Shown one piece after another: positions 15,591 to 23,300 of a stretch of 24,314 bases of DNA. Within the stretch, counting starts at the first letter, position 1. Every line of letters starts with the position of its first letter. The notes beneath the pieces are model-generated. The model did not search any database and was not told the DNA's origin. It was given only the letters and a program-made list of their open reading frames with translations. Made by a program: the position numbers and the translations under genes. This stretch comes from Flavobacteriales bacterium UBA2426 (GTDB lineage: Bacteria; Bacteroidota; Bacteroidia; Flavobacteriales_F; PHOS-HE28), in the NCBI GenBank assembly GCA_002342985.1, contig DDRC01000163.1:15573-39886 (forward strand). Reading direction: 5' to 3'.

Positions 15591-15731
15591 ATGGAACCCA
15601 CGATGAACCGCTATCAGAAGCTCAAGGCCGCCGCCCGGCGCATGATGCTCGCCGGTGACATGGACCGCTACATGCGTGCTCTCCGCCTCATCCACGGTCT
15701 GCGCGCGCACCGTACGCCGGGTTTGGCCTAG
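15591..15731 (+). CDS. Small basic protein of unknown function (46 aa)
   Basis: A 46-codon frame starting MEPTMNRYQKLKAAARRMML. It is rich in Arg, Met, Ala and Leu and looks like one long amphipathic helix or helical pair (residues 5-40), with a strong positive charge. I do not recognise the family; very short proteins of the pattern KA..lM..Gd...Y..AL..i..l are seen as hypothetical proteins in Bacteroidota, from memory only. It lies alone in the same direction as recJ, and a hairpin (15783-15808) follows. No clean TAnnTTYR word is present; AT-rich TATGCATATAG at 15561-15571 is the only promoter-like stretch. A longer in-frame start at 15519 would overlap the udk upstream region and is less likely. 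Real status is moderate. Confidence 0.5.
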   Translation: MEPTMNRYQKLKAAARRMMLAGDMDRYMRALRLIHGLRAHRTPGLA

Positions 15732-15782
15732 CATGCAATGCGCCATGGGGCCGCACTGCGCCCGCATGGTCCGGCAAGGAAA

Positions 15783-15808
15783 CGGCGGCATCCGGTAGGG
15801 TGCCGCCG
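15783..15808 (+). terminator. Hairpin after the 46-aa ORF
   Basis: CGGCGGCA (15783-15790) pairs with TGCCGCCG (15801-15808). With inner T-G, C-G and C-G pairs the stem reaches 11 bp around a GGTA loop. No T-run follows. Confidence 0.5.
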
Positions 15809-15873
15809 CTGCATTCGGGGCCTCTCCGGGTCAGCGCTTGGATCTTTTTCCGGGCACCCCCGTACAAGGGCCC

Positions 15874-16050
15874 ATGACGAAGAAGGACAAGATCGCCTTC
15901 ATCAAGAGCAGCAAGCGGAAGACGCATGTGTACAATGACCTGAACCGCTACTCGGACCAACAGCTCAATGACGTCATCCGGGAGATCGTGCAGGGCCTGA
16001 TCCGCGAGAGCGAGATCATCGCCAACGCATACATCAACGGATACCGTTAA
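15874..16050 (+). CDS. Small Lys-rich protein of unknown function (58 aa)
   Basis: A 58-codon frame starting MTKKDKIAFIKSSKRKTHVY and ending NAYINGYR. It has a basic first half and a helical second half (LNDVIREIVQGLIRESEIIANAY) with mixed charge, and is soluble in character. I recognise no domain. Codon choice (AAG, ATC, GAG, CTG, GCC) agrees with the neighbouring housekeeping genes, which supports real coding. The ATG at 15874 is preferred; a TTG at 15838 would add twelve residues. It is followed after 48 bases by a hairpin at 16099-16123. The region upstream (15809-15873) contains CTTTTTCC but no matching promoter word. Confidence 0.6.
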   Translation: MTKKDKIAFIKSSKRKTHVYNDLNRYSDQQLNDVIREIVQGLIRESEIIANAYINGYR

Positions 16051-16098
16051 CGAGCGCGTCCAACGCCTGCTGCTGAAGGCGGAAGCCTAAGGCTACGG

Positions 16099-16123
16099 GG
16101 CCCCCACCGAGAGGTGCGGGGCC
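16099..16123 (+). terminator. Hairpin after the 58-aa ORF
   Basis: GGCCCCCACC (16099-16108) pairs with GGTGCGGGGCC (16113-16123) around a GAGA tetraloop, with a single bulged C. It lies between the small ORF and the recJ promoter word. No T-run follows. Confidence 0.55.
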
Positions 16124-16204
16124 TCGCAGCTTCCGCACGGTCCGGTCGGTCGCGATTCCGCCCGGCGAGGTGCGCAAGGGGCTCGTGGGAGCCGCTGCCG
16201 GCCT

Positions 16205-16212
16205 TACATTCG
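16205..16212 (+). promoter_or_regulatory. Bacteroidota-type -7 element (TACATTCG) for recJ
   Basis: TACATTCG ends 3 bases before the recJ ATG at 16216. This is too close for a leader if the word is used in the usual way; GTG codons at 16225 and 16234 are alternative starts. Confidence 0.4.
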
Positions 16213-16215
16213 GCC

Positions 16216-17982
16216 ATGCCTTCAGTGAACCCTGTGAAGCGCTGGCGCCTGAAAGCGGAACCCGATCCGGCGGTGGTGCGGGCCCTGACCTATGAGCGCT
16301 GCCCGCAGGCCGGAGCGGTCATCCTGGCCCAGCGTGGGATACGGGATCCACGCATGGCGGCCGCGTTCTTCCGCCCCTCGCTCAATGACCTGCACGACCC
16401 TTTCCTCATGGCAGGGATGCAGGCCGCCGTGGAACGCATCGAGCAGGCCTTGGGCGACAATGAGCGCATCATGGTCTATGGCGACTACGATGTGGATGGC
16501 ACCACGGCCGTGGCCCTGGTCTACAGCTTCCTCTGCCGGTTCACGGGCAACATCACCTTCTACATCCCCGATCGCTACAGCGAGGGCTACGGTGTATCGT
16601 TCACGGGCATCGACCGGGCTGCCGATGAGCGCGTGGGGCTCATCATCGCGCTCGACTGCGGCATCAAGTCGGTCGACAAGGTGGCCTATGCCCGCGAGCG
16701 CGGCATCGATTTCATCATCTGCGACCACCACCTGCCCGGCGAAGCGCTTCCCGATGCAGTGGCGGTGCTCGACCCCAAGCGGCCGGATTGCCCCTACCCC
16801 TTCAAGGAACTGAGCGGCTGCGGCATCGGCTTCAAGCTGATGCAGGCCTTCGCGCGGCACAATGGCATCCCTTTCGAGGACCTCGAGCCGAGCCTCGACC
16901 TGGTGGCGATCAGCACCGCTTGCGACATCGTGCCGGTGACCGGAGAGAACCGGATCCTCTGCCACTTCGGGCTCAAGCACCTCAACGACAGCCCACGGCC
17001 CGGCGTGCGCGCCATGATGGGCATGGCGAACGTGAAGAAGCGCCTCTGCGTGGGCGACCTTGTCTTCTCCATCGGGCCGCGCATCAATGCCGCTGGCCGC
17101 ATTGAGCACGGGCGGCAGGCGGTGGAGCTGCTGCTGGCCCACGACCAGCGCCAAGCCGATGCCATTGCCCTGCTCGTGGATGGCAACAACAGCCAGCGAC
17201 AGGAACTCGATCGGGCCATGACCCAGGAAGCGCTGGCGCACATCGATGGCGACGACTACCTGCGCTCCTCGTGGAGCACCGTGGTCTTCAACCGCGCCTG
17301 GCACAAGGGCGTGGTGGGCATCGTGGCCTCGCGCCTGGTGGAGCGCCATTACCGCCCCACCGTCGTGCTCACCGAGAGCGGCGGCAAGGCGGTGGGGAGC
17401 GCCCGCAGCGTGAAAGGCTTCGACGTGTACGAGGCCATCAGCGCATGCAGCCACCTGCTGGAGCAGTTCGGCGGGCACATGTATGCAGCGGGCCTGACGC
17501 TGCCCATGGAGAACCTGGAGGCGTTCCGCGCGCGGTTCGAGGAAGCGGTGCGCATGAGCATCAGGCCTGAGCAGCGCGTGCCCGAGGAGGAGGTGGATCT
17601 GGAGCTCCGGCTTGATGCCATCGATGAGCCGCTGCTGCGGATCCTCAAGCACATGGCCCCCTTCGGGCCGGGCAACATGCGCCCCGTCTTCCTGGCGCGC
17701 GGGGTGGTGGATTCGGGACAGGCGCGGATCGTGGGCGAGCACCACCTGAAGCTCCGCCTGATGCACCCGGAGTCGCCCGGCCGGAGCTACGATGCCATCG
17801 CCTTCAAGCAGGCGGAGTGGTTGCCGGTGGTGAAAGGCGGGGCGCCTTTCAGCGTGCTCTACGCCATTGAGGAGAACGAATGGCAGGGCCGCACCACCAT
17901 CCAGCTCAACATCAAGGACATCAAGCAGGGCGTGGAGGGCGTGCTGGTGGGGGAGGAGGCCTTGGCTGCTTCAGGCTCGTGA
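16216..17982 (+). CDS. recJ: Single-stranded-DNA-specific exonuclease RecJ
   Basis: A 588-residue 5'-3' exonuclease for recombination and mismatch repair. The DHH domain carries YGDYDVDG (88-95; metal-binding Asp residues), ALDCGIKS (145-152) and CDHHLPG (169-175), and the DHHA1 domain shows GRIEHGRQA (294-302), GGKAVGSARS (389-398) and GGHMYAAG (419-426). A C-terminal OB-fold follows (about 450-575). The start at 16216 gives MPSVNPVKRWRLK, which aligns with the typical KRW opening; the frame extends upstream to 16114 but would cross the promoter word and the hairpin region. The cytochrome c/copper monooxygenase gene begins 22 bases after its stop with no visible promoter, so the two are probably co-transcribed. 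Confidence 0.96.
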   Translation: MPSVNPVKRWRLKAEPDPAVVRALTYERCPQAGAVILAQRGIRDPRMAAAFFRPSLNDLHDPFLMAGMQAAVERIEQALGDNERIMVYGDYDVDGTTAVALVYSFLCRFTGNITFYIPDRYSEGYGVSFTGIDRAADERVGLIIALDCGIKSVDKVAYARERGIDFIICDHHLPGEALPDAVAVLDPKRPDCPYPFKELSGCGIGFKLMQAFARHNGIPFEDLEPSLDLVAISTACDIVPVTGENRILCHFGLKHLNDSPRPGVRAMMGMANVKKRLCVGDLVFSIGPRINAAGRIEHGRQAVELLLAHDQRQADAIALLVDGNNSQRQELDRAMTQEALAHIDGDDYLRSSWSTVVFNRAWHKGVVGIVASRLVERHYRPTVVLTESGGKAVGSARSVKGFDVYEAISACSHLLEQFGGHMYAAGLTLPMENLEAFRARFEEAVRMSIRPEQRVPEEEVDLELRLDAIDEPLLRILKHMAPFGPGNMRPVFLARGVVDSGQARIVGEHHLKLRLMHPESPGRSYDAIAFKQAEWLPVVKGGAPFSVLYAIEENEWQGRTTIQLNIKDIKQGVEGVLVGEEALAASGS

Positions 17983-18004
17983 TCCGTTCCAGCAACCCCA
18001 TCGC

Positions 18005-19567
18005 ATGCGCACCCTTGCCTTTCCGCTCCTCTCGGTGCTGTCTACATCGCTCATGGGACAGGCGCCGACTTGGAGCGATGATGTTGCCTGCATCGTTTAT
18101 TCGCATTGCGCCGGGTGCCACCATGACGGTGGCCCGGGCCACTTCAGCCTGACGGGCTATGCGGACGCCTATTGGTGGCGAAACGAGATTCGCGCAGCGA
18201 CGCAGGCTCGCTATATGCCGCCCTGGCCGGCCGATCCCGAGTACCGGTCCCTGGCCCACGAGCGGCTGCTCACCCAGCAGGAAATCGACCTCATTGCGGC
18301 ATGGGTCGATGGCGGGGCACCTCAAGGCAATCCTCAGAACGCGCCGCAGGCACCGGTCTTCACGGAGGAGGCCGTCATCCCGGATCCGGACATCACGGCC
18401 GTGATGGAGGATTTCGCCATTCCCGCCTCCACGGCCGACCTCTATCGCTGCTTCGTCCTGCCCATAGAGAACCCATCGGACAGCTGGATTACCGGGCTGG
18501 AGGTGGTGCCCGGCAACCGGGCCATGGTGCATCATGTGCTCGTCTTCCAGGACAACACCGGCCAGGCCCAGCAGCTCGACGCCCAGGATCCCGCGCCCGG
18601 ATACACCAGCTTCGGCGGCATCGGTGTGCCCAGCGCGAAGCTCATCGGCATGTGGGTGCCGGGGTCCGAACCGTTCTTCACGCCGCCGGGCATGGGCATC
18701 AGGCTCCATGCCGGAGCCGACATCGTGATCCAAGTGCACTACCCGGCCACGAGCGATGTGCAGGTGGACAGCACACGGGTGAGCATCCGGCTCGGCACTT
18801 CGCCGGCCATGCGCGAGCTCTCCATCGATGCCATCCTGCATCATGGCAACATGACGGACGGGCCGTTGGTCATCCCCGCCAACCAAGTGCGCACCTTCCA
18901 CCAGGAGTACACCGTGCCCATCAGTGCCACCATCACCGCTATCGGTCCGCATGGCCACCTGATCTGTCGCAGCCTGAAGAGCTGGGCGGTGAAGCCCGGA
19001 GGCCAGGTGGTGCCGCTGATCGATATCCCGCAGTGGGATTTCCGGTGGCAGGACCTCTACGCCTTCCGCAACCCCATCCACCTGCCCGCAGGCACGGTGA
19101 TCCACAGCGAGGGTACATACGACAATACCACGGCGAATCCGGCCAACCCGAGCGATCCGCCCCAGCTGGTGACGGCCGGCGAGGCCACCACCGATGAGAT
19201 GATGCTCTTCTTCTTCGCGTGGACCCCCGGCGTTCCATCAGACGAGGCCATCGTGGTCGACGATGACCCGCACGCGCCGCATCACCTCGATTGCATGGTG
19301 GATGGCCTTACGGGCCTTCCGGATGATCGCCACTGGCCGCAGCTCGGTGTGGGGCCCAATCCGGCGGCAGGGCGTGTGCGCGTGGACCTGCCGTTCGAAC
19401 ATGGCCTGCTGCGTCTCCTTGATGGTTCCGGACGCGAGCTGCTGCGCAGGCGCATCACCGGTGAGCGAATGGAGCTGGATGTCATCGCACTTGCACGGGG
19501 CGCTTACCTGCTGGAAGCCACTGACGGACGCAGCGCCGCCAGGCGCATCAAGCTGCTGCTGGAATGA
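18005..19567 (+). CDS. Secreted cytochrome c-copper type II monooxygenase-like fusion with T9SS type A sorting domain
   Basis: A 520-residue exported protein. It has a signal peptide (1-19, ending SLMGQA), then a cytochrome c-like domain with heme motif CAGCH (35-39) and a likely axial Met in YMPPWP (M71). From about 140 to 410 it has the two-lobed fold of the DBH/PHM copper monooxygenase family. Candidate ligands are all present: HH at 176-177, His245 (QVHYP), the HGH at 316-318 for the second copper, and Met in DEMM (399/400). The C-terminal 75 residues (GVGPNPAAGRVRVDL..., ending ARRIKLLLE) form a T9SS type A sorting domain, so the protein is exported or surface-bound. Substrate is unknown; related proteins are often just annotated as cytochrome c plus monooxygenase. 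It sits between recJ and tadA, overlapping the tadA start by 4 bases (ATGA). Confidence 0.88.
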   Translation: MRTLAFPLLSVLSTSLMGQAPTWSDDVACIVYSHCAGCHHDGGPGHFSLTGYADAYWWRNEIRAATQARYMPPWPADPEYRSLAHERLLTQQEIDLIAAWVDGGAPQGNPQNAPQAPVFTEEAVIPDPDITAVMEDFAIPASTADLYRCFVLPIENPSDSWITGLEVVPGNRAMVHHVLVFQDNTGQAQQLDAQDPAPGYTSFGGIGVPSAKLIGMWVPGSEPFFTPPGMGIRLHAGADIVIQVHYPATSDVQVDSTRVSIRLGTSPAMRELSIDAILHHGNMTDGPLVIPANQVRTFHQEYTVPISATITAIGPHGHLICRSLKSWAVKPGGQVVPLIDIPQWDFRWQDLYAFRNPIHLPAGTVIHSEGTYDNTTANPANPSDPPQLVTAGEATTDEMMLFFFAWTPGVPSDEAIVVDDDPHAPHHLDCMVDGLTGLPDDRHWPQLGVGPNPAAGRVRVDLPFEHGLLRLLDGSGRELLRRRITGERMELDVIALARGAYLLEATDGRSAARRIKLLLE

Positions 19568-20013
19568 TCCTGGCCACGGGCGATGAGCACTTCATGCGCC
19601 AGGCGCTGCGCGAAGCGGAGCAGGCGTTCAAGGCGGATGAGGTGCCCATCGGTGCCGTGGTGGTTTGCCGCGATCAGGTGATCGCACGGGCGCACAACCT
19701 CACCGAGCGGCTGAATGATGTTACCGCGCATGCCGAGATGCAGGCCATCACCGCGGCGGCCGAGCATCTCGGCGGGAAGTACCTGAAGGAATGCACCCTG
19801 TTCGTGACGGTGGAGCCCTGCCCCATGTGCGCCGGGGCACTGCAGTGGGCCCAGGTGGGGCGCATCGTGTTCGGCGCCTTCGATGAGAAGAGCGGCTACA
19901 GGCGCATCGGGGGCAAGCTGCTGCACCCGAAGACCACAGTGGTGGGCGGCGTGCTGGAGCCCGAGTGCGCCGACCTGATGAAGGCCTTCTTCAGGCGCAA
20001 GCGGGCGCTATGA
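19564..20013 (+). CDS. tadA: tRNA adenosine(34) deaminase
   Basis: A 149-residue zinc deaminase that makes inosine at the wobble position of tRNA-Arg(ACG). The zinc site is TAHAE (54-58; His56, Glu58) and VEPCPMC (83-89; Cys86, Cys89). GAFDEKSGYRRIGGKLLHPKTTVVGG is the typical TadA tail, in contrast to the guanine deaminase at 5578-6054. The ATG at 19564 overlaps the previous stop as ATGA, implying translational coupling to a secreted enzyme. The stop overlaps the convergent DUF1801 gene by 6 bases. Confidence 0.95.
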   Translation: MILATGDEHFMRQALREAEQAFKADEVPIGAVVVCRDQVIARAHNLTERLNDVTAHAEMQAITAAAEHLGGKYLKECTLFVTVEPCPMCAGALQWAQVGRIVFGAFDEKSGYRRIGGKLLHPKTTVVGGVLEPECADLMKAFFRRKRAL

Positions 20014-20391
20014 CCGCCGCCGGCCCTTGTGGCGCCCCCGTTCTTCGTTCACCGCCACCGCTTCCGCGATGAGGCGCCGCAGCGCGGGTTCGTCCATCCG
20101 GTTGGAGGGATCGGGCAGGAAATGCTGGCGGATGAGCTTGTGGGGCGTCCGCGCCAGCAGCCCATCGGTGTCCAGCAATTCCTGTCCCTGCAGGAAGGCG
20201 AGGATCAGCCGGCCTTTCTGCAGGCTGAGGTAGGCCAGCCAGCTGCGATGGTCGAAGAAGGGCACGCCATACCGAAGCCGCTCATGCATCCGCGGCGAGG
20301 CCTCCAGCAGGAGATCCCGGACGCGCTGCGCACGCGGCTGCCACTCCTCCGGCAAGGCATCATACCAGCCCTCGGCGGAGCGCCCTGCCAT
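20008..20391 (-). CDS. DUF1801 domain protein (YdhG-like)
   Basis: A 127-residue soluble protein. MHERLRYGVPFFDHRSWLAYLSLQKG (about 35-60) and the block following it fit the DUF1801/YdhG-like family, a small fold related to CyaY/YjbR and of unknown function. The C-terminus is strongly basic (NEERGRHKGRRRS). The ATG at 20391 is only 4 bases after the stop of the M36 peptidase gene, so the two are probably translated from one mRNA. A longer open frame upstream overlaps the peptidase gene and is unnecessary. Its stop overlaps that of convergent tadA by 6 bases. Confidence 0.8.
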   Translation of the reverse strand: MAGRSAEGWYDALPEEWQPRAQRVRDLLLEASPRMHERLRYGVPFFDHRSWLAYLSLQKGRLILAFLQGQELLDTDGLLARTPHKLIRQHFLPDPSNRMDEPALRRLIAEAVAVNEERGRHKGRRRS

Positions 20392-20395
20392 CGGG

Positions 20396-23300
20396 TCACG
20401 GAAGCTGCTGCGGCCGCGTGTTGGTAGGGATGCTGCCACCGATGTTCAGCAGGATGGGGTCACGGTCGTTATCCTCGCCCGTGTACCGCACCACGCCATC
20501 CATGTTCACATCCTCCTGATGGTAGCCGGCTGCCGAGGTGTTCGTGGGCACGCTGCCGCCGATGCTCTGCAGGATGGGGTCGCGGTCATTGTCCTCACCG
20601 GTGTAGCGCAGGGTGGCATCGCGCAGCACGTTCCCTGCCCACAGGAGCATGCGCGTCCCTTCGGCCCGACGCGCATCCGTGCCATAGGTCGCTGTTGCGG
20701 CACTGGTCAGGTCGATGTTCGTCGCCGTGCCGCTCAGGGCCACGGGCGCTGCCGTCATGCAACCCAGGTGGTTCCGGTGGCGCACGGCCACATGGTAATT
20801 GCCTGTGGTGGCCGTGAAGGTCACGGGTGAAACCCCATCCTTGTCCACCACGTCGCCGTCGCGTTGCACGAGCGCGGCCCGGGTGGCCACGATGGACTCC
20901 GCGGCCGTGGCATCACGCAGTTCAAGCAGCACCCAGTCCACGATGGCATTGTCACCGGTAACGGCCAGAACGCCGGTGTCGGTGGTCTCGCCAGTGACAG
21001 GGCCTGCTGTGCGCATGCCCAGCGCGGTGAACGGCTCGGTGAGCGGAAGCAGCCCTCCGGTGCGCAGGCCATCGCGCATCCGGTCGGTGCCGGTGTCGTA
21101 TGGTCCTTGAAGCATCAGGTCCAGCGCCACGCGCACACCGTTGCTTTCCACCACCACGTTGTCCAGATAGAGGTTGTTGCCGTAGCCATTGATGCCCGTG
21201 AACCGCACCATGACCGAGCCACCATCAAAGGCGCTCAGGTCGATGTCGTTCAGGCGCCATTGCGAGCAGTTCGTTGGGGTCCACGAGGAGGTGGAGGCGG
21301 ATGCCGTGGCCAGCACCGAACCGCTCTGCTCGAACACGGTGGTCCAGGTCGCACCGCAGTTGCCGCTCACTTCCACCCGCATGCCGTCCTCATACCCCGG
21401 GCCGTAGATCACATAGGCATGATGGTATTTCAAGCGCGTGCCTGCAGAGGCGCTGAGGTCCACGACCGGTGAGACCAAGCGGTCTTCCTGGCCGGAGCCG
21501 GCGTACGAGTAGTAGTCGATGGACCACGCCCGGCTGCTGGCACACAGTGCTCCGTTGGTGAGCTGGGTGGTGCTCCAGGTGATGCCATTGTCCGGATTCT
21601 GCAGGGCCCAGCCCGCCGGGGTGGTGCTACCGCCTTCCACATCCTGGGTGTAGGTCGCCGGCACGACCGTGGCCGCCGTCGGGGTCACGGATCGCATTTG
21701 TTGGTCGTTGGAGGTGAGCTGGTCACCTGCGAGTGCGGTACCGACCACGAAGTCGAAGGGCCCGCTGCCCGAGAGCGTGGCGGCTTGACTGAAGCTGAAG
21801 GTAGCCAGGCCGCCGGCGCCGATCGTGCCGGTGAAGATCTCGGTCACCGGAGCGCCTCCGTTCACGCTATACGACACCGGGAACCCGCTCTGCGGTTGCG
21901 ACCCGGAATTGCGGATCTCCACCACCACGGGCACCACCCCATCAGGGCAGGTGTACAGGTTCACCGGCGGTGAGACGATGGCGAACACGCCCACATTGTT
22001 GGGCACCGGGGTGTCGAAGGCCTCCGTTTGGTCGGTGCGGCTGGTGGTCGAACCCTGATCGGCACTGGCGCCCAGGCCACGCCGGGCGAAGGCAGCCCAG
22101 ATGTAGTCCTGGTTGGCGCCGCCGTTGTTGATCTGGTCGGCCAGCAGGATGGCATCGCGGCCATCCACGAAGCCGGGGTTGCAGGGCGTCAGCTTCAGGC
22201 CGTCGATCACCAATTGCATGGCGATGTTGTTCCCGCCGGTGCCGTTGTAGATGTCCGGATCGAAGCCGTAGACGTTGATCAGCTCCCAGGTCATCTCCCA
22301 CAGCATGGTGCACCACACGAAGCCGATGCCGTGTGGCTGGCTGATGCCGCTGTTGGTGTTCGCGTAGGTGTAGTCGTTCACCGCGAAGCTCGTGCTGTAC
22401 CGCGCTGGCCGGATCCCGGCGCCGGTGGTGGGCTGGCCAAGGAGGTAGGTGCCGATGCCGCGGCCCATGGGACCGGTGTCGCCCGGCTTCATCGTCATCA
22501 CCAGGGCGAAGTAGTCGCTCCAGCCCTCGCCCATCTGCTCGTTGTTGGCCAGGCAGCTGGTGTTGGAGGGGCCGCCTACTAGCCGGTTGCTGATGCCATG
22601 GCCGTACTCATGGGCGATCACCCCATTGTCAAGGTCGCTGTCCCGCTGGGGGCTGGTGTTGGTCCACCGGAACATCTGCATGCGCGGGTTGCTGCCGTCA
22701 GGCGGCGTGCCGAAGTTGGCGTTGTTGGTTCCGCTGCCATCCTGTGCGTCGGCATTCACCCAGTCATTGCCGGCACCGCCGCGCCCGTAGTTGTTCTCCT
22801 GGAAGTTGCCGGAGGCCTCGTCGAATCCGTACTGGTACCACACGTCGTGGCACACGTTGTTCCAGTAGAAGAGGTTGGTGATGGCAGCGGGCAGGTAGGT
22901 GCTCGGCGCCTGCGTCAAGTCGATGGGGAAGTCGAAGTCGAGCGTGGCGCCGCCGCTGGGCCGGGTGCCGCCGGAGTTGTTGGCGTCAACATCATCCTGC
23001 GCACGGCAATTGTTGCCGCGCGTGTCGGTGTATTCCGGACCGGCGGCGCCATTCGTGTCGTGCCAGCCGTAGGGCGAGGCGACTCCGCCATCGCCCCAAG
23101 GCGCGTTGCGGATGCCGCGCGGGCCGTGGCTGGGGCTCTCCGTAGGCCATGGGTACACGTTGTAATCATTGGGCGCGGCCGGGGCGGAATCCTCCTCGGG
23201 CGAACCTGCATCGGTATGGACGCATTCGCCCCATCCGCATTGGGCCACCCAGTCATTGCGGTCGAGTTCCTCGCCGCTCAGCGCATCGATGCGGATGTTC

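Noticed and set aside
16222..17766. A 514-codon minus-strand frame opposite recJ
   Set aside because: Same antisense composition effect; the recJ frame contains every DHH/DHHA1 motif.
17921..19105. A 394-codon minus-strand frame opposite the monooxygenase gene
   Set aside because: No domain, typical antisense composition; the sense frame has signal peptide, heme, copper and T9SS motifs.
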